This document shows, piece after piece, positions 16,496 to 25,969 of a stretch of DNA of 64,000 nucleotides; position 1 is the stretch's first letter, and each line of letters begins with the position of its first letter. The position numbers and the translations under genes were made by a program. The DNA comes from Alteraurantiacibacter hainanensis (GTDB lineage Bacteria; Pseudomonadota; Alphaproteobacteria; Sphingomonadales; Sphingomonadaceae). The DNA lies in contig NZ_JAZAPB010000001.1 in the NCBI RefSeq assembly GCF_036321025.1, positions 496,001-560,000 of the forward strand, written 5' to 3'. The notes beneath the pieces were generated by a model. It had not been told where the DNA came from. It did no database searches and was given only the letters and a program-made list of their open reading frames with translations.

Positions 16496-17128
16496 TCAGC
16501 CCTCCTCTGACTTCCAGCCCCAGACCAGCAGGCACGGCGGGATGTTGCGCCAGACGAAGCCGGTTTCCACTTCGTCGAAGTATTCTTCCGTCAGTTCCTT
16601 GGCAGCCGGACGGAACTGGTAGGTCAGGAAGGCACCTCCGCCGCGGATCACCCGGCGTGTCGCCTCCACGATGCTCCTGCCCACCGTGTCGGGCAGAGAG
16701 GAAAACGGCAGGCCGGAGAGCACGTAGTCGGCCTTCTCGTGGCCGATCTTGTGCACGTATTTCTCCACGTCCTCCGCAGAGCCGAGCACGGCGTGAAAGC
16801 GGCTGTCGTCGATGGTATCGCGCAGGTACTCGATGAAGCGGGGATTGGTGTCGATCACCAGCAGTTCGCCACTGGGAGGCAGACGATCTAGGATTTCGGG
16901 ACAGAACGTGCCGACGCCAGGGCCGTATTCCACGAACAGTTTGCATCGCTCCCAATCGACCCGTTCCAGCATGGCATCGATCGTGACGCGCGAAGACGGG
17001 ATGACCGAGGCCACCATTCCGGGATTTTCGATAAACCCGCGAAGGAAAACGCCAAACGGGCTGGAGAACCGCTTTCCTGCCGAGCGTCTTCCTCCATCCC
17101 TCGAAAGGGCCCTTTCATTTCCATTCAC
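16496..17128 (-). CDS. SAM-dependent methyltransferase, PmtA-like
   Basis: 210 residues. SAM-binding motif VEYGPGVGTF, followed by LLVIDTNPRFIEYL and the post-motif ADYVLSGLPFSSLP, as in phospholipid N-methyltransferases and rRNA dimethyladenosine-type enzymes. The N-terminal VASVIPSSRVTIDAML is the usual PmtA lead-in. Likely a membrane-associated lipid methyltransferase, though substrate is inference. It stands alone on the minus strand. Confidence 0.75.
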   Translation of the reverse strand: MNGNERALSRDGGRRSAGKRFSSPFGVFLRGFIENPGMVASVIPSSRVTIDAMLERVDWERCKLFVEYGPGVGTFCPEILDRLPPSGELLVIDTNPRFIEYLRDTIDDSRFHAVLGSAEDVEKYVHKIGHEKADYVLSGLPFSSLPDTVGRSIVEATRRVIRGGGAFLTYQFRPAAKELTEEYFDEVETGFVWRNIPPCLLVWGWKSEEG

Positions 17129-17295
17129 GTGGCTGCGACTCCTTGATTTCTCGGGAAGAATGATTGTCCGGCATTCGCCGGGATCGTTGCGCCGTTCCGG
17201 CAGACATACATGGCGACTGTGGCGCTTTTCTCAACAACGGCCCAATCCATAGGGGTTTCCGGCCATAACGCACAACCGTTTCCAAGACACCCGCG

Positions 17296-18648
17296 CTATC
17301 CCGTCTTCCCCAGGGGCGGCACATGCCTGTCCACGACGAAGGCTGCCGCCGAGACCAGCACCGCCGCCGCGGCCAGGGTGCCGAAGAAGGGCCATACGCC
17401 CTCTCCGCCAAGGTCCAGCAGCCAGCCGCCCAGTCCCGTGGCGGAAACAGCGCCCACACGGCTCATGAAAATGCCGAAACCGATGCCGCCCGAACGGCAG
17501 CTGGGCGGATAGCCGTGCGTCATCATCACGTACATACCCGCAATGCTGGCGCTGAAGGCAAAGCCCGAGAGGCCCACCAGCCAGGTAACATAGGCGCGCG
17601 TCCCATCGTCCAGCGTCGCCGGCAGGTCTTCGATGGTCCAGCCGATGGCGAGCATCCAAACGACCATGATTGCGGAGAGCAGTGCCATGACGATCTTCGA
17701 TCCGAAGCGGCGCATGACGATGCCCACCAGGATCGATCCGATCATGGAACTGATGCCCGCCAGCGCCACGGCCTCTCCCGCCTGGTTCAGGGTAAAATCC
17801 TCCGCCGTCAGGAAAGTCGTGCCCCAGCTGAGGATGCCGTAGGCGACCAGTGTAGATGCGGCAAAGGCGATGCCGATGCCAAGGTTCAGGCGCAGGTTGC
17901 TGCGGTGAAGAACGCCGATGTCCGGCCCATCCGCCACGTCCGTCTCGTGCCGGTCCCGCTCCAGCACCACATCGTCGTCCAGCACCAGTCGCGCGTTTTC
18001 CTGTGCCTGCTCGGCGCGTCCCCGTGCCAGCAGGAAAGACGGGCTGTCGCGCAGGACCGCCCAGATCACGAAGACGACCAGCAAGGTAGCGAGGCCGAAG
18101 ATCAGGAAAGTCCCTTCCCAGCCGTAGGCGGCTTCCAGGTCAGGGCCGATCCAGCCGACTATTGTTCCGCCAATGGGCGTGCCCACCGCCAGCGTGCTGA
18201 CCGTGACCGGACGCCAGCGATCGGGCAGCCATTCCCCCGCCATGGCGAGAGCGTTGGCATAGGCTCCGCCAAAGCCGAGGCCGGCAAACATGCGCCAGAA
18301 GGCCATCGCCCAGACGCCATCCGAGGTGGCGGCCGCCATGGTTCCCAGCGAGAACACGAGCGCGGCGATCACCAGGGTCCAGCGTCGTCCGATGGCATCG
18401 CCAAGCCATCCGCCGCCCCAGCCGCCAAGGCCGAAGCCGATCAGCGCGGCCATCATGGCAATGCCGAAGGTGGAGCGGGAGACGTCGAAGGCCTCCATCA
18501 CCTTGGGCGCGACGACGCCCAGCAATTGCAGGTCTATGCCGTCACACACCAGCACCAGCATGCACACGGCCACGATGGCCCACTGGATCGGCTTCACCGG
18601 CTGCGCGTTCAGCGCGTCGCCGAACGTGGTCTTCGGATTGCTTGCCAT
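17296..18648 (-). CDS. MFS transporter, aromatic-acid:H+ symporter type
   Basis: 450 residues from ATG 18648, which overlaps the SDR stop as TAATG. Twelve membrane segments with D(G)IDLQLLGVVAP in helix 1 and the loop GWLGDAIGRRWTL, both typical of the AAHS family (PcaK-like), plus RMFAGLGFGGAYANAL in helix 4. It is translationally coupled to the upstream dehydrogenase, suggesting uptake and oxidation of the same small organic compound; the compound is unknown. Confidence 0.85.
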   Translation of the reverse strand: MASNPKTTFGDALNAQPVKPIQWAIVAVCMLVLVCDGIDLQLLGVVAPKVMEAFDVSRSTFGIAMMAALIGFGLGGWGGGWLGDAIGRRWTLVIAALVFSLGTMAAATSDGVWAMAFWRMFAGLGFGGAYANALAMAGEWLPDRWRPVTVSTLAVGTPIGGTIVGWIGPDLEAAYGWEGTFLIFGLATLLVVFVIWAVLRDSPSFLLARGRAEQAQENARLVLDDDVVLERDRHETDVADGPDIGVLHRSNLRLNLGIGIAFAASTLVAYGILSWGTTFLTAEDFTLNQAGEAVALAGISSMIGSILVGIVMRRFGSKIVMALLSAIMVVWMLAIGWTIEDLPATLDDGTRAYVTWLVGLSGFAFSASIAGMYVMMTHGYPPSCRSGGIGFGIFMSRVGAVSATGLGGWLLDLGGEGVWPFFGTLAAAAVLVSAAAFVVDRHVPPLGKTG

Positions 18649-19598
18649 TATCGGGAATTCTCCTGCGGGCTCTTCGATCCCAGGTCGAGCGCCATGTCCT
18701 CTGCTTCCTGCGCGGGAACGGGCCGGTTGCCCGGAGCCATCAGGCGTTTCACCATCTCGCGCCGCGTCGTCTCGAACTTCACCCGGCCGGGCGTGGGTTC
18801 GTCGTCGGGAAAAGCGTCCTCGATCTCGCGGTGGCGTTCCTTCACTTCTTCGAGGAATTCGCGGTTGGTGAAGATGTAGAAGCGGTTCTCGCGGATCGCC
18901 TCCACCACGGCGCGGCCGGTATCCAGAGGATCGATGGCCCCGCGCATCGCGTCCCACAGGTCCTTCAGGAACTGCGGCGCGTTTTTCTCGTCCAGCGTGG
19001 GATCGTCCTCGGGCGTGGGCACCAGCGCAGTACGGGTGGCGCCGGGGAACAGACAGGACACGCCGATGCCCTTTTCCGCCAGCTGGATGCGCAGGCTCTC
19101 CGAAAAACCTCTCACGGCGTATTTGGCGGTGGAATAGGCGGCAAGACCCGGCAGCGGCACGACCCCTGCCATGGAGCTGGTATTGACCACGTGACCGCCC
19201 TCGCCCTGCGCCCTGATGATCGGCACCACGATCTTCGTACCGTTTATCACGCCGCCCAGGTTTACCGACAGCGCGCGGTCCCAGTCCTCGAAATCGGGGC
19301 TGGCGGCAGTGCCACCTCCGTTCACCCCGGCGTTATTGCAGAGCACGTGGATCTTGCCGAAATGGTCCAGCGTCTCATTGACCGCCGCGCGCAGGTTTTC
19401 GCGATCGGCGACATTCGTCTTCACGAAGTGAACGGCGTTGTTGCCCGCCAGTTCGCCTTTCGCCTTGGCGATATGGTCCTCGTTCCAGTCGGCCAGGCTT
19501 ACCTTCATGCCCTCTGCCAAGAACGCCTTGGCCATGCCGAGGCCGATGCCGCTGGCCCCTCCGGTGATGAAGCCCACGCGCCCTTCCAGTTGCTGCAT
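18648..19598 (-). CDS. Short-chain dehydrogenase/reductase
   Basis: 316 residues, longer than the usual 250-270 because of a ~50-residue C-terminal tail. Motifs: TGGASGIGLG for NAD(P) binding, NNAG in CNNAGVNGG, catalytic Ser in NTSSMAG, and YSTAK for the Tyr/Lys pair. The start of a bicistronic unit with the MFS carrier. Asp41 region (SLADWNE) favours NAD over NADP. Substrate unknown. Confidence 0.9.
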   Translation of the reverse strand: MQQLEGRVGFITGGASGIGLGMAKAFLAEGMKVSLADWNEDHIAKAKGELAGNNAVHFVKTNVADRENLRAAVNETLDHFGKIHVLCNNAGVNGGGTAASPDFEDWDRALSVNLGGVINGTKIVVPIIRAQGEGGHVVNTSSMAGVVPLPGLAAYSTAKYAVRGFSESLRIQLAEKGIGVSCLFPGATRTALVPTPEDDPTLDEKNAPQFLKDLWDAMRGAIDPLDTGRAVVEAIRENRFYIFTNREFLEEVKERHREIEDAFPDDEPTPGRVKFETTRREMVKRLMAPGNRPVPAQEAEDMALDLGSKSPQENSR

Positions 19599-19774
19599 CG
19601 GATGCTCTCCCTCTCCGGTCCCACAATGCCAGCCGCCATGCGAATGTCACGCACAAAGCTGAACGGGCCAAATTGCCTGACGGGTCGGCAGCTTGAATAA
19701 AACGGGGCAAGGTGGCAGCAGATGAAATCAATACGGCGCGCAGCTTCGCATGCCGTTGCAGGAGCACGAAAACG

Positions 19775-20293
19775 ATGTCCTTCTCCCTTTACGAGGCGAC
19801 TATTCCCACCATGATCCAGATGCTTAACGCGGCACAGGGATGGATCGAAAAGGCGAAGGACAGCGAATTATCGGAGGAGGAAGTGGCCGGTGCCAGGCTG
19901 ACCGACGACATGGCCCCCTTCGCCAAGCAGGTGCACTGGATGCTGGCCCATTCCACCGGCGCGATCGAGGCAGTGCGCAAGGGAACGATGTCGCCTGATC
20001 TCGAAGACCCGACCACCGAACTAGAAAAGATGCGCCTCAACCTCGGCGCGGCAGAGAACACGCTGCGCGCGCTCTCCATGGGCGAGATCGAGAGCTTCAT
20101 CGGGCAGGAAGTCCGCTTCGTCTACGAGCCGAACAACGTGGACATTCCCTTTACCGCGGAGAACTTCCTGCTCAGCTTTTCGCAGCCGAACTTCTTCTTC
20201 CACACAACGACCGCCTACGCCATCCTGCGGCACATCGGCGTCAAGGTAGGCAAGATGGACTACATGGGCCAGGTGCGCGCGGCGCGCGAGTAG
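19775..20293 (+). CDS. DUF1993 family protein
   Basis: 172 residues from ATG 19775 with GGAG ten bases upstream. SLYEATIPTMIQMLN at the start, QVHWMLAHSTGAIEAVR and the C-terminal NFFFHTTTAYAILRHIGVKVGKMDYMG match the DUF1993 family, a DinB-like four-helix bundle. The His in FFFHTTTAYAILRH is where DinB-like folds place a metal site. Function is unknown. Single gene, convergent with the methyltransferase at 20312. Confidence 0.85.
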   Translation: MSFSLYEATIPTMIQMLNAAQGWIEKAKDSELSEEEVAGARLTDDMAPFAKQVHWMLAHSTGAIEAVRKGTMSPDLEDPTTELEKMRLNLGAAENTLRALSMGEIESFIGQEVRFVYEPNNVDIPFTAENFLLSFSQPNFFFHTTTAYAILRHIGVKVGKMDYMGQVRAARE

Positions 20294-20311
20294 CGCCGCG
20301 TTCCGGCCCGC

Positions 20312-21376
20312 TCAGCCGGTAACCTCCAGCACCATGTTCGTGGGCGTCTCCGCCGCCCGGCGAACCTTTCCGAAGCCAGCTTCCCGGCAGACTTCGGTCA
20401 GCTGCTTCTGCCCTGCCTGCGCGCCAAGCCCGCGGCCTACCTCCTGCGCCAGCGACGCGGGCGTGCAGGCCACCGTGCTGAAGCCGTAGAATATCTGGCC
20501 CAGCGGATGCATGTTTTCCGCCATGCTGTCGCCCGCCATCGGCTCCACCAGCATGAAGGTGCCGTCCTCCTTCAAAGTCTCGCGGATATGGCGCGCCGCG
20601 CCCACCGGGTCGCCCATGTCGTGCAGGGCGTCGAAGATGCAGGCGAAATCGTATCCCTCGCCCAGATAGTCCTGCGCGCGCGCCACCTCGAAGCTGACGT
20701 TCTTCAAGCCCGCCTCTGCCGCCTGCTGGCGTGCCTTGTCGATCGAGGGCTCGTGAAAATCGATGCCGACGAACGTGGAATTGGGATAGCGCTGCGCCAT
20801 AAGCACGGTGGACGAGCCGTAGCCGCAGCCGATGTCGACCACCTTTGCACCCGCTTCCAGCTTGTCCGTGACGCCCTCCAGCGCGGGCAGCCACTCGTCG
20901 ATCAGGTGCGCCTGATAGCCAGGGCGGAAGAACCGGTCGGTCGAGCAGAAAAGGCACGGCGAATGGTCGCTCCAGTCCCGGCCCTCACCCGACTTGAACG
21001 TCTGCACAGCCTTTTCGTGGGTCTCGAACTGCGCGACGATGGCCTGGATGAAACCCTGCATGCAGGCGGGCTGGCCTTCCCTTGCCATCACCAGGGCCTT
21101 TTCCGGCGGCAATTCGAATGTCTCGCTCTCTGGATCGAAATCCACGTAACCCGCCGCCGAGACGGAACCGAGCCATTCGTGCAGGTACTTGGGGTTCATC
21201 CCGGTCTTGTCGGCCAGCTGGCTGCAGGTCATCGGGCCTTCGCCATCCATCGCGTCGAATATGCCGGCCTGGTCACCCATGTAGGCCATGAACAGGCTTA
21301 CGGCACCTGCCACGTCGCCCACGATCTTGCCGGCCATCTCCTCGACCTTGGCCATGTCGATCTGTTCTTCGCTCAT
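20312..21376 (-). CDS. Class I methyltransferase with N-terminal winged helix (Rv2258c-like)
   Basis: 354 residues. Helical/winged-helix N-terminus (GEGPMTCSQLADKTGMNPKY), then a Rossmann methyltransferase core with VVDIGCGYGSSTVLM, GIDFHEPSIDKAR and DALHDMGDPV. The layout is like Rv2258c and related small-molecule O/N-methyltransferases. Substrate not predictable. Same strand as the spermidine-synthase-like gene 43 bp upstream, possibly cotranscribed. Confidence 0.8.
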   Translation of the reverse strand: MSEEQIDMAKVEEMAGKIVGDVAGAVSLFMAYMGDQAGIFDAMDGEGPMTCSQLADKTGMNPKYLHEWLGSVSAAGYVDFDPESETFELPPEKALVMAREGQPACMQGFIQAIVAQFETHEKAVQTFKSGEGRDWSDHSPCLFCSTDRFFRPGYQAHLIDEWLPALEGVTDKLEAGAKVVDIGCGYGSSTVLMAQRYPNSTFVGIDFHEPSIDKARQQAAEAGLKNVSFEVARAQDYLGEGYDFACIFDALHDMGDPVGAARHIRETLKEDGTFMLVEPMAGDSMAENMHPLGQIFYGFSTVACTPASLAQEVGRGLGAQAGQKQLTEVCREAGFGKVRRAAETPTNMVLEVTG

Positions 21377-21419
21377 CCGTCCTCTCCTTCAGACTCGCGA
21401 CTCCGAGGGTGATGATAGG

Positions 21420-22103
21420 CTAGGAACGGCGGGCGAACCAGATCGTGTGCCGTGGCCCCTTGTTGTTGGGCCGGGCACGCACGCTTTCCACCGTTACATC
21501 CAGCCGCCCGTCCTTCAGGCGGCGGGTGAACTTGTGATCCGGCGCGGCGGACCATATGGCCAGCACGCCGCCGGGGTTCAGGGCATCGCGCAGGCGGGCA
21601 ATGCCGGTGCGGGTATAGAGCCGTTCGTTCCCCTCGCGCACGATGCCGTCGGGACCGTTGTCGACATCCAGCAGGATTGCGTCGTATTTCGCCGTGGTGC
21701 CGTCCCCCGCGTCGTCCACCAGCGCGGCGACATCGGCGATCACGACTTCGCCACGCGGATCGTCGAGGGTGTCACCGGTCAGTTCCGCCAGCGGGCCTTT
21801 TGCCCAGTCGATGATCTGGGGCACCACTTCGGCCACGACAACCTCGCCCTCGCCTGCCGGGAGGGCATCCAAGGCGGCACGGTAGGTGAAGCCCATGCCA
21901 TAGCCGCCGATCAGCACGCGCGGTTTTTGCACGTCCAGTCGGTCCAGCGTCAGGCGCGCCAGCTGTTCCTCGCTGAACTGCATGCGCGTGCCCATCAGCT
22001 CGTCGCGGCCCAGCATGATGATGAAATCGCGGCCGTGGCTGACCAGCGTGAGCTTGTCTCCGCCGGGTATCTGCGCGGTGGCGATTTCCTCGCGTGGCAA
22101 CAT
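21420..22103 (-). CDS. Spermidine-synthase-like methyltransferase-fold protein
   Basis: 227 residues. Has the spermidine synthase-type core VLIGGYGMGFTYRAAL, VVVAEVVPQIIDWA and YDAILLDVDNGPDG, but with a short N-terminal region and no clear polyamine-binding set, so it is better called spermidine-synthase-like than SpeE. Lies just beyond the pnp terminator. Confidence 0.75.
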   Translation of the reverse strand: MLPREEIATAQIPGGDKLTLVSHGRDFIIMLGRDELMGTRMQFSEEQLARLTLDRLDVQKPRVLIGGYGMGFTYRAALDALPAGEGEVVVAEVVPQIIDWAKGPLAELTGDTLDDPRGEVVIADVAALVDDAGDGTTAKYDAILLDVDNGPDGIVREGNERLYTRTGIARLRDALNPGGVLAIWSAAPDHKFTRRLKDGRLDVTVESVRARPNNKGPRHTIWFARRS

Positions 22104-22120
22104 GGCAATCCACTCCAGTC

Positions 22121-22154
22121 AAAAAGAAAGGGCCGCGAGTTGCTCGCGGCCCTT
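22121..22154 (-). terminator. Rho-independent terminator after pnp
   Basis: Perfect 12-bp stem (22128-22139 with 22143-22154) closed by a 3-base loop, followed on the minus strand by TCTTTTTG. It ends the truB-rpsO-pnp transcript just before the spermidine-synthase-like gene. Confidence 0.9.
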
Positions 22155-22177
22155 CCGTTCTAGCCAATCGAACAGGA

Positions 22178-24490
22178 TTAGTCGTCCTTGAGGAAGGCCG
22201 GCATGTGATCGGCGCTGCCGCCGTCATTGTCGCCACCCTTGCCACGACCGCCACGCTCGCCGCCGCGACCGCCACGATCGCGACCGCCGCCACGCGGGCC
22301 ACGACGATCACCGCCGCCACGGCCACCACGGTCGCCGCCGCCGCCTTCGCGCTTTTCACGCGGGGGACGGGTATCTTCCAGCTCTTCGCCGGTTTCCTGG
22401 TCGACCACGCGCATCGACAGGCGGACCTTGCCGCGATTGTCGATCTCGAGGACCTTGACCTTAACTTCCTGTCCTTCGGACACGACGTCGGTCGGCTTCT
22501 CGACACGCTCGTTCTTCATTTCGGACACGTGGACGAGACCGTCCTTGCCGCCCATGAAGTTCACGAATGCACCGAAGTCGACGATGTTGACGACCTTGCC
22601 GGTGTAGATCTTGCCGACTTCCGCCTCTTCGACGATGCCTTCGATCCACTTGCGTGCGGCCTCGATCTCGTCGGCGTTGGAGGAGCTGATCTTGATCACG
22701 CCCTCGTCGTCGATGTCGACCTTGGCACCGGTTTCGGCCACGATCTCGCGGATCACTTTGCCGCCCGTGCCGATGACGTCGCGGATCTTCGCCTTGTCGA
22801 TCTGCATCGTCTCGATACGCGGAGCGTGCTTGGAAACCTCGCCGCGGGCAGAGCCCAGCGCCTCGGTCATCTTGCCGAGGATGTGCGTACGACCGGCCTT
22901 CGCCTGCTCCAGCGCGGTCTGCATGATTTCCCTGGTGATGCCGGCAACCTTGATGTCCATCTGCAGGCTGGTGATGCCCTTTTCGGAACCGGCCACCTTG
23001 AAGTCCATGTCGCCCAGGTGATCTTCGTCACCCAGGATGTCGGACAGCACGGTGAAATCGTCGCCTTCAAGGATCAGGCCCATGGCGATGCCCGAGACGG
23101 GACGCGCGACGGGAACACCGGCATCCATCATGGCCAGACAGCCGCCGCACACCGTCGCCATCGAGCTCGAGCCGTTGGACTCGGTGATGTCGGACAGGAT
23201 GCGGATGGTGTAGGGGAAATCCTCATGGCTCGGCAGCACCGGGTGCAGCGCGCGCCATGCCAGCTTGCCGTGGCCGGTCTCGCGGCGGCTGGTGAAGCCG
23301 AAGCGGCCAACCTCGCCCACCGAATACGGCGGGAAGTTGTAGTGCAGCATGAAGTGGTTGTACGAAAGGCCTTCCAGCCCGTCGATCATCTGCTCGGCAT
23401 CCTTGGTGCCCAGCGTGGTGGTGCAGATCGCCTGCGTCTCACCGCGCGTGAACAGCGCCGAACCGTGCGTGCGGGGCAGCAGGCCGACCATCGCCTCGAT
23501 CGGGCGAACCTCGTCGGTCTTGCGGCCATCGATACGCTGGCCGTCCTTGAGGATGGCCTTGCGCACGATGTCGCTCTCCAGCTTCTTCACCAGCTTGAGC
23601 TTGCCGAGATATTCGGCCGGATCGTCGTGATCCAGGCTCTCGTAGTGATTGCGGGCCTTCTCGCGCGCCGCACTCACCGCATCCTGGCGGTCACCCTTGT
23701 CGGTGATCTTGTAGGCGGCTTCGAGGTCCGGGCCGATGATGCCGCGCAGTTCCTCCAGCGTGGCCGACTTGTCTTCGACCGGCTGAAGTTCCCACGGATC
23801 CTTCGCAGCCTTCTCGGCCAGTTCGATGATCGCACCGATGACCTTGCGGCTTTCCTCGTGCGCGAACATGACGGCGCCGAGCATTTCTTCCTCGGTCAGC
23901 TCCTTGGCTTCGGATTCGACCATCATCACCGCGTCCTGCGTGCCGGCGACGACCAGGTCGAGGCGACCCTCTTCGTCCAGCGCCTTGTCCAGCGACGGGT
24001 TCAGTTCGTATTCGCCATTGCGGAAGCCGACGCGCGCGGCACCGATCGGGCCCATGAAGGGCACGCCGGAAATGGTCAGCGCGGCAGAGGCGGCGATCAT
24101 CGCGACGATATCGGGTTCGGTCTCGCCGTCATAGGACAGGACCTGCGCGATAACGTTGATCTCGTTGTAGAAACCTTCCGGGAACAGCGGCCGCACGGGG
24201 CGGTCGATCAGGCGGGAGGTCAGCGTTTCCTTCTCGGTCGCGCGACCTTCGCGCTTGAAGAAGCCGCCCGGGATACGGCCCGCGGCGGAGAATTTTTCCT
24301 GGTAGTGGACGGTAAGGGGGAAGAAGTCCTGCCCTTCCTTCACACTGCGGGCGGCGGTCACGGCGCACAGCACCACGGTTTCGCCATAGGTGGCCAGAAC
24401 GGCGCCGTCGGCCTGACGGGCAATACGGCCGGTTTCCAGAGTGAGGGTCTTTCCGCCCCACTCCAGCGATACGGTTTTCGTGTCGAACAT
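22178..24490 (-). CDS. pnp: Polynucleotide phosphorylase
   Basis: 770 residues: two RNase PH-like domains separated by a helical region, a KH domain (KAKIRDVIGTGGKVIREI near 565-580) and an S1 domain (GKIYTGKVVNIVDFGAFVNF). It is a 3'-5' exoribonuclease of the RNA degradosome. The C-terminus after S1 is a Gly/Arg/Asp-rich tail of about 55 residues with RGG-like repeats ending PAFLKDD, longer than in E. coli and likely disordered RNA-binding. Downstream of rpsO as in the conserved rpsO-pnp arrangement. Confidence 0.98.
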   Translation of the reverse strand: MFDTKTVSLEWGGKTLTLETGRIARQADGAVLATYGETVVLCAVTAARSVKEGQDFFPLTVHYQEKFSAAGRIPGGFFKREGRATEKETLTSRLIDRPVRPLFPEGFYNEINVIAQVLSYDGETEPDIVAMIAASAALTISGVPFMGPIGAARVGFRNGEYELNPSLDKALDEEGRLDLVVAGTQDAVMMVESEAKELTEEEMLGAVMFAHEESRKVIGAIIELAEKAAKDPWELQPVEDKSATLEELRGIIGPDLEAAYKITDKGDRQDAVSAAREKARNHYESLDHDDPAEYLGKLKLVKKLESDIVRKAILKDGQRIDGRKTDEVRPIEAMVGLLPRTHGSALFTRGETQAICTTTLGTKDAEQMIDGLEGLSYNHFMLHYNFPPYSVGEVGRFGFTSRRETGHGKLAWRALHPVLPSHEDFPYTIRILSDITESNGSSSMATVCGGCLAMMDAGVPVARPVSGIAMGLILEGDDFTVLSDILGDEDHLGDMDFKVAGSEKGITSLQMDIKVAGITREIMQTALEQAKAGRTHILGKMTEALGSARGEVSKHAPRIETMQIDKAKIRDVIGTGGKVIREIVAETGAKVDIDDEGVIKISSSNADEIEAARKWIEGIVEEAEVGKIYTGKVVNIVDFGAFVNFMGGKDGLVHVSEMKNERVEKPTDVVSEGQEVKVKVLEIDNRGKVRLSMRVVDQETGEELEDTRPPREKREGGGGDRGGRGGGDRRGPRGGGRDRGGRGGERGGRGKGGDNDGGSADHMPAFLKDD

Positions 24491-24657
24491 TGATTTTCCT
24501 TCTGAACCCGCCCGGCCACATTGCCGCGCGGGGCCTACAATTTCCGGGTGAACCGTCCCGGTCCGGTGTGGGGCCTTGTGCGCCCCTAGGCCCCTTCACC
24601 GAATTGCGAAGGATGCCGTTTTGCATTGCATGCCGAATGTGACGGCTTGCAGATAGA

Positions 24658-24688
24658 CGAAGGGGCGGCTCTTGGAGCCGCCCCTTCG
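24658..24688 (-). terminator. Hairpin between rpsO and pnp
   Basis: A 14-bp perfect stem (24658-24671 with 24675-24688) and a 3-base loop directly after the rpsO stop. The following bases are not a U-tract, so it may act as an attenuator or an RNA-processing site, as known between rpsO and pnp in other bacteria. Confidence 0.7.
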
Positions 24689-24696
24689 AGAAACTC

Positions 24697-24966
24697 TTAT
24701 TTGCGAAGACCCAGCTTCTGGATCAGGGCATTGTAACGCTCCAGATCCTTCTTCTTGAGATAGGCCAGCAGGCTGCGACGCTTGTTGACCATCTTCAGCA
24801 GGCCACGACGGGAATGGTTGTCCTTGTGGTGGTCCTTGAAGTGCTCGGTCAGGTTGCGGATGCGCTCGGTCAGGATGGCGACCTGGACTTCCGGCGAACC
24901 GGTGTCGCCCTTGGCGACGGCGTTGTCCTTGATGACTTCGGTCTTCTTTTCGGCGGTAACCGACAT
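24697..24966 (-). CDS. rpsO: 30S ribosomal protein S15
   Basis: 89 residues, the standard S15 length. GDTGSPEVQVAILTERIRNL, HFKDHHKDNHSRRGLL and RRSLLAYLKKKD are the conserved rRNA-binding parts. It binds the central domain of 16S rRNA early in 30S assembly. Between truB and pnp in the usual order. Confidence 0.99.
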   Translation of the reverse strand: MSVTAEKKTEVIKDNAVAKGDTGSPEVQVAILTERIRNLTEHFKDHHKDNHSRRGLLKMVNKRRSLLAYLKKKDLERYNALIQKLGLRK

Positions 24967-24991
24967 GTATTCATACCTTTCGCAGTATCTT

Positions 24992-25969
24992 TCAAAGGTT
25001 GAACCCCCGCACGACCTTCATCGCGCCACCTTCGAGTTCCACCAGAGCCACCGGGACATCGCCCAGTTTCGCAAAGTAGAGCCCGTCGGGTTGGGGCAAT
25101 CCGGAAACGACCCGGCCCTGTCGGGCCGCCTGCGCACTATCCGGATCGAGAGCGAGGGCCGGGATACCGTCCAGCCCCGCCTCCAGCGGCAGGAGGTGGT
25201 CTTGAAGTGGCGCGCCCTTACCGATTTCGTTCAGCTTGTCCAGCGAAATCGCCTGATCTTCACTGAAAGGCCCGGCCTTCGTGCGACGTAGATAGGTCAC
25301 ATGACCCACGGTGCCAAGGGCATGGGCGATATCGCGTGCAAGGGATCGGATGTAGGTGCCCTTGCTGACCCGCGCGACCAGCGTGATGGTATCGGCCAGT
25401 TCTAGCGGCCTTTGCGGATCGTAGGGATCGGGACGGCCCAGCGTCGTATCGAACGGCGAAACGCCTTCATGCGACAGGTCCGGCCCCAGGAATTCCAGGG
25501 AATGGATGGTGACACGCCGCGTCTCCAGTTCCACGTCCTCTCCACGGCGCGCCAGATCGTAGGCGCGCTTGCCATCCACTTTCAGGGCCGAGTACTTCGG
25601 CGGCACCTGCTCGATTTCGCCGACAAAGTGTTCGCAGATGGCGGCGATCGCGGCCAGAGGCGGACGCCGGTCGGAGCGTTCGACCACTTCGCCTTCTGTA
25701 TCCAGCGTATCGGTCTCCTCGCCGAACTGGATGGTGAATTCGTAGGTCTTGTCGCTGTCGAGCATGCGGCCCGACAGCTTTGTCGCCTCGCCCAGCGCGA
25801 TCGGCAGTACGCCCTCGGCCAGCGGGTCCAGCGTGCCGCCGTGGCCCACCTTGGTCTTGGGATAGCCCCCTTCACGAAGGTTCCGCTTCACCGCGCCCAC
25901 CGCCTGTGTCGAGCCCAGGCCGCGCGGCTTGTCGAGCACAAGCCAACCGTTTGGCGAGGATTCAGCCAC
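24992..25969 (-). CDS. truB: tRNA pseudouridine(55) synthase TruB
   Basis: 325 residues from GTG 25969, which overlaps the stop of the upstream peptidase by 8 bases. Catalytic Asp lies in GHGGTLDPLAEGVLP; GWLVLDKPRGLGST, KYSALKVDGKRAYDLAR and RSLARDIAHALGT are further family motifs. It makes pseudouridine 55 in the T-loop of tRNAs. An ATG in the longer frame (26017) lies inside the upstream gene and gives non-native residues. Confidence 0.96.
   Translation of the reverse strand: MAESSPNGWLVLDKPRGLGSTQAVGAVKRNLREGGYPKTKVGHGGTLDPLAEGVLPIALGEATKLSGRMLDSDKTYEFTIQFGEETDTLDTEGEVVERSDRRPPLAAIAAICEHFVGEIEQVPPKYSALKVDGKRAYDLARRGEDVELETRRVTIHSLEFLGPDLSHEGVSPFDTTLGRPDPYDPQRPLELADTITLVARVSKGTYIRSLARDIAHALGTVGHVTYLRRTKAGPFSEDQAISLDKLNEIGKGAPLQDHLLPLEAGLDGIPALALDPDSAQAARQGRVVSGLPQPDGLYFAKLGDVPVALVELEGGAMKVVRGFNL

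Noticed and set aside
22094..24493. 799-codon open frame antisense to pnp
   Set aside because: His/Asp/Ala-rich noise with no family resemblance, mirror of a certain pnp gene; long antisense frames are expected in GC-rich DNA.
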